A DNA stretch of 64,000 nt from Motacilla alba alba. Taxonomy: Eukaryota > Chordata > Aves > Passeriformes > Motacillidae. A model generated the notes under the pieces. It made no database searches and was not told the DNA's origin. It worked only from the letters and a program-made list of their open reading frames with translations. Below, piece after piece: positions 24,696 through 37,100 of the stretch. Made by a program: the position numbers and the translations under genes. The stretch spans positions 6,764,254-6,828,253 of the forward strand of contig NC_052020.1 in NCBI RefSeq assembly GCF_015832195.1. The letters run 5' to 3'. The stretch's first letter is position 1. Each line of letters starts with the position of its first letter.

Positions 24696-25756
24696 AGAGA
24701 GTGCAGCCTTCACACCACCACAAGCTGCCTCTAACTTTGATTCCTGGGCCCTGCTGCTCCTTTGGGGCCTGGAACAGCAGGTCCCTGCTAGAGCTAACGT
24801 GGAAGCAAGTGTGCCTCCTGCCCACACAGCTCTCCCCACTGTTCCTGCAGGTGGAAAGGCAGCCTTGCATGGCTTTACCATCACCTCATTGCCTCGGAAC
24901 GTGAGGTGGGTGTGGGTGAAAGTGGGCGCAGAGCAAAGTTCTTGCAGTGACTCCTTTCTGCACTGTGCTTCCCCTTTGGTGTCAGTTTTCAAATGGAAAA
25001 TATTTCACGTGTCACCGCGAGGCAAAGATGTTTCAGGGCTGCAGAACATTGCTCCTGAAAGCTGCCGTGAAATAATTGTGTGTAATGAGGTTATAAAAAT
25101 GGAGTTTGTATAAACTGCCCTCTTCTAGCAAACACTTGGCTTCCTATAATTGTGTGCGCTTTTGTTTGAACTTATCAAATATGTGATTGTTCTCCTTCTC
25201 CTTCAGGGAGATAAGGAATCCACCCTCCGGATATGCAGAATGATGTTGTTGTAATCACCCTTCAAAGGGAGATCCACAGTAAACAAATGCTGTTAGCCTG
25301 TTGCCTCTGCAGCTTCTTTCAGTGAACAGTAGAACTTCCATAAAAAGGCTAGGATTGAGAGGGGAGGAGAAATCTAGCTTAAGAGCAAGTGGGCAATTTT
25401 CCTTTCTTCAGTCTCAGAGAGATCACAATTTAGAGGTCTGTGTAAGAGCACCTCAAAAAGACTAGCAGATAATCTTTTTTTTGAAGCAGAAGGTGCTTTG
25501 CCTCAGAAAAGGTTGACACTCTGATGTTTGTCGGTGTTGCTATGAACCACCTAAACTGGGATAGAAAATTATGCCTTAAGGAAAAGCACTTAGACCAGAT
25601 AATGCTGTATTACAGCAACAGGGTTTCAGTGCACGAGGTACATAAGAAATTTACTGCTGCAGTTACATCTGCCAGAATCACATGGCCTCCCTGAATCTGA
25701 TATACTGGCCAAGCTTTGAATGGCAGACTGCAGTTTATAGCTGTGTGTTTTAGAAG
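24696..25756. other. Unique noncoding sequence
   Basis: Nothing supported beyond overlapping short frames. Somewhat GC-richer near 24700-25030. Confidence 0.5.
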
Positions 25757-25811
25757 TTTTTGGGGTTTTGTGGGGTTTTTTGGGTTTTGGTTTTTTGGGG
25801 GCTTTTTTTCT
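25757..25811 (+). repeat. G/T tract with G-quadruplex potential
   Basis: The top strand has G runs at 25762-25765, 25772-25775, 25782-25784 and 25797-25801 separated by T-rich loops of 6, 6 and 12 bases. This fits a loose intramolecular G-quadruplex pattern. No gene start is nearby to suggest a regulatory role. Confidence 0.65.
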
Positions 25812-28800
25812 GCAAAGATAAAATTCCTAAATGTGATGGGATCATCACTATAGATCCAAATTTCCAGCCCAGTTGAACAGCAGTAGCCTGCAAATTTCCC
25901 CAGCCTGCCTGGTGTTTCCCCTTTGCCACAAGGAGTTCATCTCTCAGTGGCACAGCTGCCTCTCTCCACCCTAAACTTTCTGCAGTGGGGACTCCTAACA
26001 AAGCCACCGAGCGTTGATGGAGGTATGGTCACTTCCTGGGCACAGAAAGTGAAACAGGGCACGGCTGGGCTGGTGCTTTATGGCGCTGAGGGTTTGATTC
26101 CTTCAGAGGGCTGGCACAGAGCGCTCCTAGGCAAGGTCAAGGATGATGTTCAGGCTCCTGACGCACTAAAAAAGTGTTGTATATTAAATAGGGGAGAGGC
26201 AAACATCCAGTGCTATTGTCAGCTCTTAGTCTCGGTTAGAGAAGTGCTTCTCTAGTTGCTAATTGCTGTTCATGGCGATGTATTCAGGGATTGCCATTCT
26301 GCATGTGCTTAATCTTAGCATGTTAAAGCCACCATTTTGCAGACTGATTGTATTGCACTTTAATCTTATTGTTTGTGCTCTACTCTTGGTCACAAATCTT
26401 ACCTATGAGCAAAACCTGTCAGCTAATACTAAAGGTCTCCTATTCTAAATGACTGTCATTGTCCTCGTACACAGATCAAACAAACCCATTCAAAAACCTA
26501 AATCCAAGCTGATTTTTCTTGCCCTGAAAACAAAGGCTCACTTGTCAGAATTGTCTATTACCTCAGCATTTTTGCAGAATCTGCATGGTTTCCTGCCCCT
26601 CAACATAGTGCATCCTTTCTTTGATTTGCTTTCAGCTTTTCGATGTAGGTGATTTTCTTCTTTTCTGTCCTAAAAAAGGTAGTTTGATTTTTCACCACTT
26701 CTTTTCCAGAGAATAAAATGCTCATCTTTAAAAAGTTTTCCTCGAATGATAATCTGTAGCATGTTAACTGTTAATTTGTTGGAAGTTTTGCAATTCTTGA
26801 TAGATTGTTGGAGATCATCTGAACTCTGAAAGTCTGTAAAAATCTAGAAAAGTCTATGAAAATTCTGTTACTGTTTTTCTTCCCACTGGTACTTCTAGAC
26901 ACAGAATGCCTTCAAGTAGCTCCATTTTCCACTGAAGTTTACTTGCATGAAGGAGAAATGTGCAAATATCCATCCTCACAGAAATTCCCTAGCACATCAA
27001 TAATTTCACCTATAGCATTTAAAATTTTCCTGAGAATCCCTTTCTTTTCTTGCTCTCACTTTCTTCAAACAGTTCATGTCTATATTTGCAAAATTAAGTG
27101 GCATAAATATTTATTCATGGGGGTCACAGTTCCTTGTATCAAAGTTCTTCAATTTTCTTCATTAGAGCAAGAAGATTTTTTTCACCACTTGAATTTCACA
27201 TACCTTTTATGGTTAGGTCTGCAGTGCCTTGTTTTCCTGACTACTGGCTGATACTGCCAAAAAAAAAAAAAAATAACCTAACCAAAAGAACCAAACACAA
27301 AACCTCGTGAGTACAGGTTGAATAAAATCCAGAGTATGTGGGAATAACCAAATAACCAGCTGGAGTGAAAATCAAATTGGCCAGTCATTCCTAAGAAACC
27401 ATCAGTAGAAAGAATACAAGTAAATTTTGCACAGGCAGATGGTTCTGTTCCAGGAACTCAGCATGCAAATATTTCTATTGCTGTTTCATGCTAGTGCCCA
27501 TTTTCTTCTGCTGTTCCCCAAGTGAGGGATGCCTGAGGAGCAATCCATGCTCAGACAAGTTTTTGGATGTTTCCATGCATGTAAGAAAGGAGAAAATTAC
27601 AGGTGTACACGTCTTACAAAAGCGTGGCCAGGAATATTTGTCTGGGGCAGCTCAAAATTCCCAATCTGGTTGCAGAACCTGGCTAGACCTACTGTAGCCA
27701 TATTATCACCTGTATCAGCTATACTCTGGGGTGTTCTGGGAGTTCTCCCACAGTCAGTTAAGTGAAAAGATTCATTTTCCCTCTCAGAAGTAGGGTTCAG
27801 TTCATATAAGAAGTAACCAGGATGGACAGCACATTGTTACACGCAGAAACCACAATCACCAGGAGGATTCCTGTTTCACTTACTGACCTGAACCGCAGGG
27901 ATCCTTTCATTGTTTCTTTCCATTCATACAGGTACAATCCTGAGCCATGCTGAGCTAAGAAAAATAACCTGTGGGGAAACAAAAAAAAAAAAAAGTAAGT
28001 CAAAACTTTCTGAATTTTTGCGGATGAAAATGAGCTTCAGACCTGAAGTTGTGATTTATGTCAATTAAAAGTAATCCCTCAATATCAGAAGATATTCCAC
28101 TTGGGCCACTTAAGGATTAAAACAGGGGTAAAAAACATGCCAATGGTCTATGCCACAACATGGGATTATGGCTCTTATTGTGGGAGAAATAAGCAAATAA
28201 TAACAATAATTTAGGAAGTTTTCCCTGTCCTCCATCTCTTACTTGAAATTAGAAGAAACAAAGATTCTAGGGCAATGATTTTTCTCCTTCCTTTCACAGA
28301 GGTAGCTTGGAACTACCTCTTGCCACTCAACTTTATTACTCTCTTGGACTTTGAATTGGTTTCTTGTGAGTGAACCAAAGATTGCACTGACCTAAATGTC
28401 ACTTGAATTAATGTATTCTTGTTCCAGTCTTTATTTTCTCTCTTGGAGCCACTTCGACCTTAAATTACCTTGTATTTCAAGGCAGGAAGACAAGGTCACA
28501 GTCATGCAAAGAATTAAAAGTATGGGATGCTCCAAGTTTGCTTTCAGTATTTTGAGAGAAATGAGTCTGAGCACATTTATCCCTGAGTTTGTGGAATAAA
28601 GTAACAATAAAGTAACTCTGATGCAACTAATTGCTGTTATTACTCCATGAACCCACTTGCTTGGTGATGGATCCCTCAGAAAAAGAGAAGGGGAGCGATG
28701 AGCCAAGAACGGCGAGTAAATCAGAGCTGGAAAACTCCTTGACCACTCTCTGCTGATGATTTTCATCTAATTCTCCTGGTGAACATTCCTTTCCCTTTGC

Positions 28801-31800
28801 GGAGACCACAACCACTCCCAGCCCAGCCGTGTGGCTGCACGGGCTCCACGCAGAACACTTGGGCTGTCAGCTGCTCCTCAGTGATGCACTGCACCAGCTC
28901 ACGACTGGGAGAACCATGGCTCTCCTGGCCTGGCTGGGAGCTGCCAACAAGAAAGGCAAAACAGTGGTGTCCTCTATCCAGAAATGTTCCTCGGGGAGAA
29001 TAAGCACCATTATTAAAGCTCACTTGCTCGGAGAATAACCAAGCTGTTCCATTCTGCTGGTTACATGCTCATGGCAATTTGCCTGGAAAATGAAGGCTAG
29101 AGGCACTATTCTAGCAGAAGCAGAGTGTTTCTAAGAAGTGGACTCTGATATTTTGTGGGATCCCTTTAATCCTGGTCGTTTTCTGCGTGCTCTCTGCTTT
29201 TTCAAAGTGCGTTGCTACTTCTTGCCTTGTTCTCGTAGCAGTGTGGCGAGGAGGGTTTCAAACAGGATAGGGAGATATTTGTCTGCATATGAACTAATCT
29301 CAGTCGCTCCTGGATATGCCAGTGACTGGAAAATTAGGGAAACTGGAAGCAGGAAAGGGTGTACAACATGGGATGGCCATGGTGGGGGTTAAATTAATGT
29401 AATCAGTTGCTGTGGTACAGAAGATCAGAGAGCTCTGAACAGACAATGAACAATACTCAGATAAGTTAGAGAAAATAACAGCAGAAAGTAAGACCAGACT
29501 TCTCAAGAGTGGCCAACTCCATCAGAGCACCAAAAAAAGTTTTGATGTTTGGGATTTTGGCAGCAACAAATAAGATCCTCTTGCACGATTTTCATGAACA
29601 GAAGCAGCAAGGTGTGAACTTCAGAAGGACAAAAAAAAAGGGGGGGGGGAAATTGGTTCCATTTTGGTTTCTGTATTTAATTTCTGGTTACTTTCTACTT
29701 CATAGTTGTCCAATATAATGCACAAAAGATAAAATGACCCCTAAATCTCTATTGTAAATGCAGTCACCCTCCTTAAATTTAATCATATAATGTCATGGTT
29801 CCTGCTCATTAAACTTCCAAATAGCAATCTCTGCAGCTTCAGGAATGTAGAAAAGTATTGTAATATTAAAGAAGGAACTGTTATTCCACAATTCTCTCAC
29901 AGTTAATTTTTTTCTCTATTGTCCTTCCATAGACCAGAGGATATATCCTTTTTTAAAAGAGATTTTTAACAGCTGCTAATAATTTCTTATGGCCATTATT
30001 AAAGTAGAACATTAAATGGAAAATTTGAAGTGAAGAGATGCCCACTTTTATCTTAATATTTTGCTTCTTAGGTACTGATAAAACCCAGGAAATTGTTTGA
30101 AAAATTACCAAAAATCAATTCAATATCATTTGCATGTGGCAATAGTTATTTGCATAACTGTTTTGAATGGAAAATGCTGCAGTGCTGATAATTCTGGCTG
30201 CATTAGGAGAATTGGCTAGACCTGTGCTGTTTTTTTAATTTGCTGTGTGCCTGAGATCAGGGTCAGAAGGAAGTTGGAGGAAATTGCTCCCTTTAAAAGT
30301 CCTGTTTCTTTAGAAGCTGGGTGGTTCCAACATCTACCAGCCTCAGCTCTGAAGGAAAGTCTGTTATGTAATGTGCTGCAAATCCTAAGCTTCATCTAAA
30401 AAGCTGTGGCTCATCAAACTCCTGAGCACAGCATGCAGGGAAATATGATGTTGCAATGCACATTACATCAGTGCTGCAGATACAGTACATTTGGTGGTGC
30501 TGCTGCTTCAAATTGCTGACTTGTGATTTTTTTTTTTTAATTTTTTTTCTGGACCAACTGAGTCATCAAGTTCAGTGTGTTTGGAGTTGCTTTATTTCCA
30601 CAGCAATTCTGCTTTCAAGTGGTTGCAGTGAAAATACATCACAACATTTCCTGCATCCTGCATTCCTTAGTGAAAGTCATTGTTTCTAATTTTAGTTTTC
30701 ACTTTATGTACAGCTGCGACCCCTGGAAAAGGAGAAATCTTCTTTATTCATATCTGACAAGCACTTGAGCCTAAAAGTTAACAAACACCAGGACCACACT
30801 TGACTGCACTAAATACAATCTCCAGAAGCAATTGCAGGGTCCTTTCCTATCTGTTCTTCTTGGATGTGGGATTTTGAAAGGAGTCAACCTCCTGCAACCG
30901 AGCAACACCTGGTCTGGCTTCATCTTCTTTCAAACTCCACCTTTGTTATCAAAAGTTGCTTAAATCCAGAGAGGAGGGCTTGCAGCCCACTCTGTAACTC
31001 AAATCTGTTTGTAACATGAAGGACAAGGAGGGATGAGGTCAGGGCATGGCCAAAGGAGCATCAGGGTCAGGTGCTGATGGCAGAGCTCCCACCTTCACCG
31101 AGCCACTCGTGGGTTCAGTCTGGTCCCGTGTCTTTGCCACGTCTCCAGGCTTTTGGAGCCTAATCCAACCTTTCCTCTTGGAAAGGAGGATTTCCCCCAG
31201 CAGGAGCTGGGGAAATGTAAAAGAATTGTGTACAGCATCAAAAGGGGTACAGCAGAAAAAACAGGACTAGCTTCTGGAAATCCCTGCTGGTGCAGGCACA
31301 GAGCGTGGCAGCTTCGTGGGAGGAAAAAGGATCACTCTGGACAAAAGATCCCAGAAGGAAGTGGAGAAACAACTCATTGTTTCAAGAGTAATGCAGTAGA
31401 GCAGACAAGTCTGCCAATCTGCAGAGCTGAAATGCCACTGGTCACGGAAGCATTTTTAGGCAGTTTTGTTGGTTTTTTTGTAAAGCATGCATGCAAAGGA
31501 AATATCAAAAAATTTGCTTGTTTTGCCAAAATGAGAAAGCACTAAAGTTTGGTAGACACCAATCAAGTATTTGAGAATATGCAGAAGTAATTACAGCCTC
31601 AGAAATCTCTAAGTTTTATAAGAGCAGCACTAGATACCAACGTGAGGGGAAAAAGACTGTACATTCCCTTGGCAAAAGATGGGAACATATTTGTAAAGAT
31701 GGTTTAAAAGCTTCTGGCATAGAGCAGAGCATGGGCTTAGAGCAAATATATTCCATACATCACTGGAGCCTAACTCACAGGCTGGCAAGTGTCCTGCAGA

Positions 31801-33201
31801 CTTGGAGTTTTAAGTTTGGTTTTTTTTGCTTGGATATTACCTGTTTTCATACAGTTGTCTCCCTGCTTTTGAGCATTTCCTGGTTTGTGTGATCTCAGCC
31901 TGTCTTCTCTCTTCCTGTGGGCTACAAGCACACCCCAATTTTAAGCGTCCTAAAATTTTTAGGGCAAGCCACAGAGCTCTTCCTATTTAGTAAACAGGCT
32001 TAGAGGCTGAAAGCCTGGTGAGTGAGGGATATTCAGAGAGAAGAAATAGCCTTCAGATTTTATTTCTTTGTATGAAATGAGTCTGAATTCTCATCCGTTT
32101 GAAATCTGTAATATTTAAGATCAAAAATGCTCAGCTTAACCACGGTGGCTACCACTAGAAAAAAAATTAGATAACATGTGATGTGTTACATGTAATTAGT
32201 GGAAATTAAAGGCCAGCTGCAATAATTTATGTCTTTGCTTTAGTGGTGTTGATGTTGCACGTTCTGGCTGTTGCAGAGCAGTGGCCCGCGGGTGTGACAG
32301 AGGAAAAAACAGAGGGTGAGAGTACCTGGGGAGGAAAGGGTGGGGGCAATTTGTGCACCCAAAATGGTTTTCTGCCCACGTTTGGGCCAAGCCACTTGTC
32401 ACTGCTGAAGTGAGACAACAAAGTTCCCCAAGAAGGACAGCAGGGACTGTGGGGTGACTTGCCTCGCCCCAGTTCTCCTGGCTCCCAGGAGGTTCAAGAA
32501 GGGACAACAGCGACGTTCGCGCTTTCTCATCGTCTACCACCTTCTGTGTTTTCTCTGCCAAGTATCAGCTAAGGTTTGGGTCAGGAGGATGTGGGAGATC
32601 ATCTCTGGACAGAATTCCTTTGGTGGGAGCTAGATGGCGCCGTGGAATAATGCTCCAGCCCTTCACCTGAGTGTTCTGGGGCAAACCCGGCACGGCCAGG
32701 TAACCACTGGGCAATCAGTGTGCTCTGGGACTATAAATGCCCACCCACGGGAATATCCATGTCCTGGTGTCCTCCTGAGCGCCCAGCCCCTGCTGGACAT
32801 CAGCAAGGACTCAAAGCTGGAATTGTACTGCTGCTAATGGGGTCAGAATCCTTGGCTGGACGCCGGGAGCTGCCGTGTGCTTGCTCCAGTGGTGGGCTCT
32901 TGAAAGGCAGGTGGCTGGGACAGCAGAAATCCTGCACTTGCATTAATACATCCAGGTGGAGAGAAGCACAGCTGCTAGTGTTACCAATGAAATTCGTCCT
33001 TTTTTATTTTTTATCTTCTTTTTTGGTTTTTTTTTGAGATATTGTATATTAAATGAAGCAAAAGCAAGGACCCTACACCCCCTACATAACTCCTCTAGCA
33101 ACACCAATATGTATTTCCAATTTTTTGGGCTATTTCTCTGGTGGTGTTAAAGGATACTCCCCTGGAATCATCCAAATTTTCCACTGAACTACTTTTAAAA
33201 G
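25812..33201. other. Unique noncoding sequence
   Basis: No gene or recognised mobile element. Small features: a poly(A) run at about 27260-27273 and another near 27980, an A9G10 homopolymer junction at 29631-29649, and paired octamer motifs at 30128-30155. A GC-richer patch with a TATAAAT word lies at 32630-32900. The ATG-started frame at 26856-27251 is discussed as a finding but not called as a gene. Confidence 0.5.
30128..30155 (+). promoter_or_regulatory. Paired octamer (ATTTGCAT) motifs
   Basis: Two perfect ATTTGCAT octamers, the core site for POU-family factors such as OCT1, start at 30128 and 30148, exactly 20 bp apart. The motif is known to bind POU proteins, but isolated 8-mers occur often by chance in AT-rich DNA. 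A regulatory role is inference. Confidence 0.25.
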
Positions 33202-33225
33202 AAAAAAAAAAAAAAAAAAAAAAAA
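33202..33225. repeat. Poly(A) run of 24
   Basis: Uninterrupted A homopolymer. No processed pseudogene or SINE body is recognised upstream of it. Confidence 0.85.
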
Positions 33226-33999
33226 GAAAGCACACAATAGAATAAACTGGAAAGCACATCTCTGTGCACAAATGTCAGCACACTGCCGGGTATGGGATTT
33301 GTATTCAGACAAAGTCTTGCTCTTTCTTTTTGTGAGGGGAAAAAAAGAGTCTTACTTAAAAACAAATGGCTTATAAAACAATGCAAAGAGAGTGGGGAAG
33401 ACCACTTTATTGTGAAAAACTGAAAATTCAAAGAGCAGCACCATGTGAGAACTCAAAAAGCAGTCAGCAATGGGAGCAGACATGGGACAATTTGGAGTAT
33501 GATCAGTGGAGGCTAGAAAATGTTTAATGGGCACTCGATACCCAGCCCAAGCAGATCCACTGAACTGTTCTGCGGCTCCTGTGAAGCAAACTGAGCGATA
33601 ACCAGCTTCAAACTCTCCAGCCCCAGCCCTTCATCACTGGCCCCAGCTGCTAGCAGAAGGATGGCTGAATAGCTGGCCTAGGAAATGGGTCATCCCTTGG
33701 CCCCTAGGAAGGTTGGAACTCCATGATGCTGTCACCAGTCTCAGCAGGGCTCAGAGCTGTGTGGGGTGTCCAGAGCAGAGGGGTTGTCTGCCTTCTTCTC
33801 TGGGGTATCTGGTATCATTTGTGACTGGAAGTGTCACTGGTGGCAGACCCAGGTCCCACCATCCCTGGGGAGAGGATGCTCTGCCCTGGCCCCTTCCCAC
33901 CCTCTGCCTTCTGCCCATTTCAAATGCTCAGCACTAGGCAAAGAGGGGCTCCCCTCCACCCTGTGCTGCCCCGACATGAATAACTGCTTTCAACTTTCT
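33226..33999. other. Unique noncoding sequence
   Basis: No gene or element recognised. GC rises toward the right end. Confidence 0.5.
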
Positions 34000-34106
34000 G
34001 AAACAAAACAAACAGAACCCTCCCCCAAAACAAACCAAACCAAAAATAAAACCCAACAAAAAAAACCCAAAGACAAAAGAAGAAACCCACAGGGGAAAAA
34101 AAAAAA
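34000..34106. repeat. A/C-rich low-complexity tract
   Basis: The top strand is dominated by A with CCC/CCCC runs and AAAC repeats, the complement of the T/G tracts elsewhere. The frames reading across it (33766-34110 plus, 33920-34405 minus) are largely its product. Confidence 0.75.
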
Positions 34107-37100
34107 GTAAAACTTAGACAAAATACTTTGGGAAGACACTCCCAAGGTTTGTTCCAGGAAAGATTGGAGGTGCATGCATCTCTGAGGCTCCTCGTTGACC
34201 GTGTGAGGGGACAGACATTCACGAACATTCTTAAAGCTTTACTTCTTCTTCCTATTCTTTTCCTGACATTTGCTGTTTTATGCTCTCTGGCAAGCAGCAG
34301 AGCTCCACCGATGCTGACTTGCAGAGCCCACAGAGATACGAAGGAAATATTTTTCCTAGCAACAAGCGGCACACGAAAACACCGAGAGTCGCTTCCCCTG
34401 CTCATATTTCCCTTTGGTTTTCTTGGTCATCTGGTGCTGAGATAAGAGCTGCGTGGTGAAACCTGCAACTGCCTTGTGCTTTCTGAGGCACTCTGGAAGG
34501 GAGGAATGCATGGGAGGGTTTTGCCTGCAGAGCCATGGTGCAGAGTGGGAATGCTGCCCACCACGCCCAGCTGTGTCAATCCCTGGCTGCTCATCCCTGG
34601 CTGGTCCTGAGGGACCCTCTGGCTCTCCAGTACGCTCAGGTGTCTTTCCAGCCAGGAAAGAAGTGCATGGCATCACCCTAAGGTGGCATCTACATCCAGG
34701 CTGTGTGGGGCAGGTCCTTTGGGAGCGCTGCTGCTGCCTGAGGCACCTATTCCCAGAGAATCCTCCACAGGTGAGGCTCTTGGACATTGCTCTAATGAGA
34801 CTGTAACCATTAATGAGGGATAATGGGAGCACGCCCAGCTGCCAGGGCAGTGAGGATCCCTCTCGAGCAGATGTGGTACTTGAGTTCCTGAGCAAGCAGG
34901 AGAAGCATGGGCACTATTCCCTTTCCTTTTACGTCTGTGGAAACCTGAGGAGGAAGCTGGGGATGGTGCTTCATCCCTAGGGAAGGATTTTCCATTTATT
35001 CTCTGCTGGTGAGGCAGGGAGAAGGTGTAAACATTAATTTACCAAAAATGTAGTTTTCTGGGATTTAATTATTAGCTCTGTGGGGGCAATGACTGGTCCT
35101 GGTGTCTGCTTGTGAGTAACTCCCCCATCTTCCCTGTCCTTGCTTAGCCATCCTGAAATAGCATCCACAGCTGGGAGTGCAGAAGGGCTTTGTCAACACC
35201 AGCAAATCACTGTTCCTGCCTCTGCAAGGTCAGGTGCTGGAGACAACGTGTCCAAGACTACAACTGCCACCAGTGAGGAGCATGGAGAGTCAGGAAGCAG
35301 TTGGAAATCACACAAATTAGTGGGCAAAGTTGAAAGCACTCTCAAGGCAGAGCTGGCCTCTGAATTTTAGGGCCAGCCTCACACCTACAGGGTGACTATT
35401 TCATGAGTAACTTCAGCAGGGTTAGGATGGAGCCCAGGAGGTTCTTACTCATCACTTCATGGGTTACTGACAAGAACAGCAGCTTGCAGAACGTGGTCCT
35501 GTGTAATCAGTGTGTTTCCTGAATTTGTCCTCTAGTATTTTAGAAGAATTTACCCCCTGGAAAAGCTCAGTGGAGCAAACTGAAAAGCTTTTCTGCAGTG
35601 GAACACTTACTTCTGTCGTCGTTTAGAAATAGCTTGCATGAAGATAGGAGCAAGTTTGTGAAACTGGTTTGAAAGCAGCAGGTAGGCAACAGAATACACA
35701 CTTCAGGCAGACATACATGTCCCAAGACAAGAAACTGTCCTGCAGGCTGAAACTGGAGATCAAAATCTTACATTTTGCCTGAATATATATCTGCATTACA
35801 GTATGATTCTTACAAACTGCTTAGCACTTCCACGGTTCCTATGTGTGGACATGGAGCTGTTTTTTTTGCAGTGAAACTGCAAATACGGCCCAATGATGAT
35901 GATTTTGTATGCTTTAAAAGAATACTGAATAGTGAAGGATAAAGTTTTAAAAATAACCCTTCAGGGTTTTTTTAACTGAACTTGAACTCTTAAGGGGTTT
36001 CAGATTTGCCAGTTGCTCATTACAATTTATCCGGGAATTGTATTGCAGTGAACATCCTAACGTGTAGGGACCAGATAGAAGACCTAAAGGCTCTATTGTG
36101 TGAGGAAGGACAAATTTTCTGGTTTATCCTTCACTTTGGAGAGGAAAACAATGTGAGGAAATGGTGTGTTGATCAGTATGTCACACACATCGTGCTCTAC
36201 AGAATGAGAAACACAGGGCAGTTGCCTTCTGTCCATTCAAATAATGTTCTGTGGGCAGGTTGGTAAGGTACATACTCTGCTCCATACAGTGCTTAATGGC
36301 TTTTTGTTCTTTATGTTCTGAACTGTAGCTGAAAGATTACAAACATAAATCAGAGTAAATTCAAAAGCATCTACTTATTTCGAGACAGAAGAGGAAACAT
36401 CCCCTCCTTACAGCTAATAATAGGATCGGCGAATTGTTAAACAATTAAATTGAAAAATATTAATAATAGGTGCTTTATGCATGTTAAACAAAACCTCAAT
36501 AAGCTTTCTGTTTTATTGTTTAACTGTATGTGTGAGTCATAAGGAAAGTGTTAATGTCCAGGATCGGATATGAATCATGTATTTGTGAACAATCTTGCAA
36601 GGGCACCGAAACCCCAAACACATTTATTCTTCGTCGTTAGGTCAGCTCTGCACTTGGAAACTGAAAGTGCAATCAAAGTGAGAGTTTGTTTATTAACCAG
36701 TGGATTCTGTGCATCTCATTTACACCGATTGATAATGAGGGGTGAAAAACAAGGGAAGAAGCTGGTGGTACACGGGGCTCTGTGTCCCTGGGGTACAAAT
36801 CAGGAAAGGAACCTGAGCAGCACCATCACCAGCCATCGAGTGCTGAAAGTGTTCTGTGACTTTAAAAGGAAATTCCCTATTCATGAAGGGAATCCAAACG
36901 GCACCCTATTTGCGAGGAGAAGTGCTTCCCCTTAGAAGCTGACTCACAGCATTTATTGTTTTGGCTGCTTTAGCATCAAAAAGGGTGAGAGAATTCACTT
37001 CGAGGGGAACACAAAAAAAACAGCGGAGTGCAAGAGAATAACTTGGGTGTTAATTATGTAATGTATTGATTTGCATCACAGGTAGAAAATTGCCATCACT

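Noticed and set aside
24598..25113. 171-codon plus-strand frame
   Set aside because: Its first part is the CCTGT array; the remainder has no recognisable domain, and other frames over the array are equally open.
33202..33225. Poly(A) run as the tail of a processed pseudogene or SINE
   Set aside because: No coding or SINE-like body is recognisable on the 5' side and no flanking target repeats were seen.
34356..34895. 179-codon minus-strand frame, the longest outside simple repeats
   Set aside because: GC-rich DNA has fewer stops; no domain, no conserved-looking motif, and a 117-codon frame overlaps on the opposite strand.
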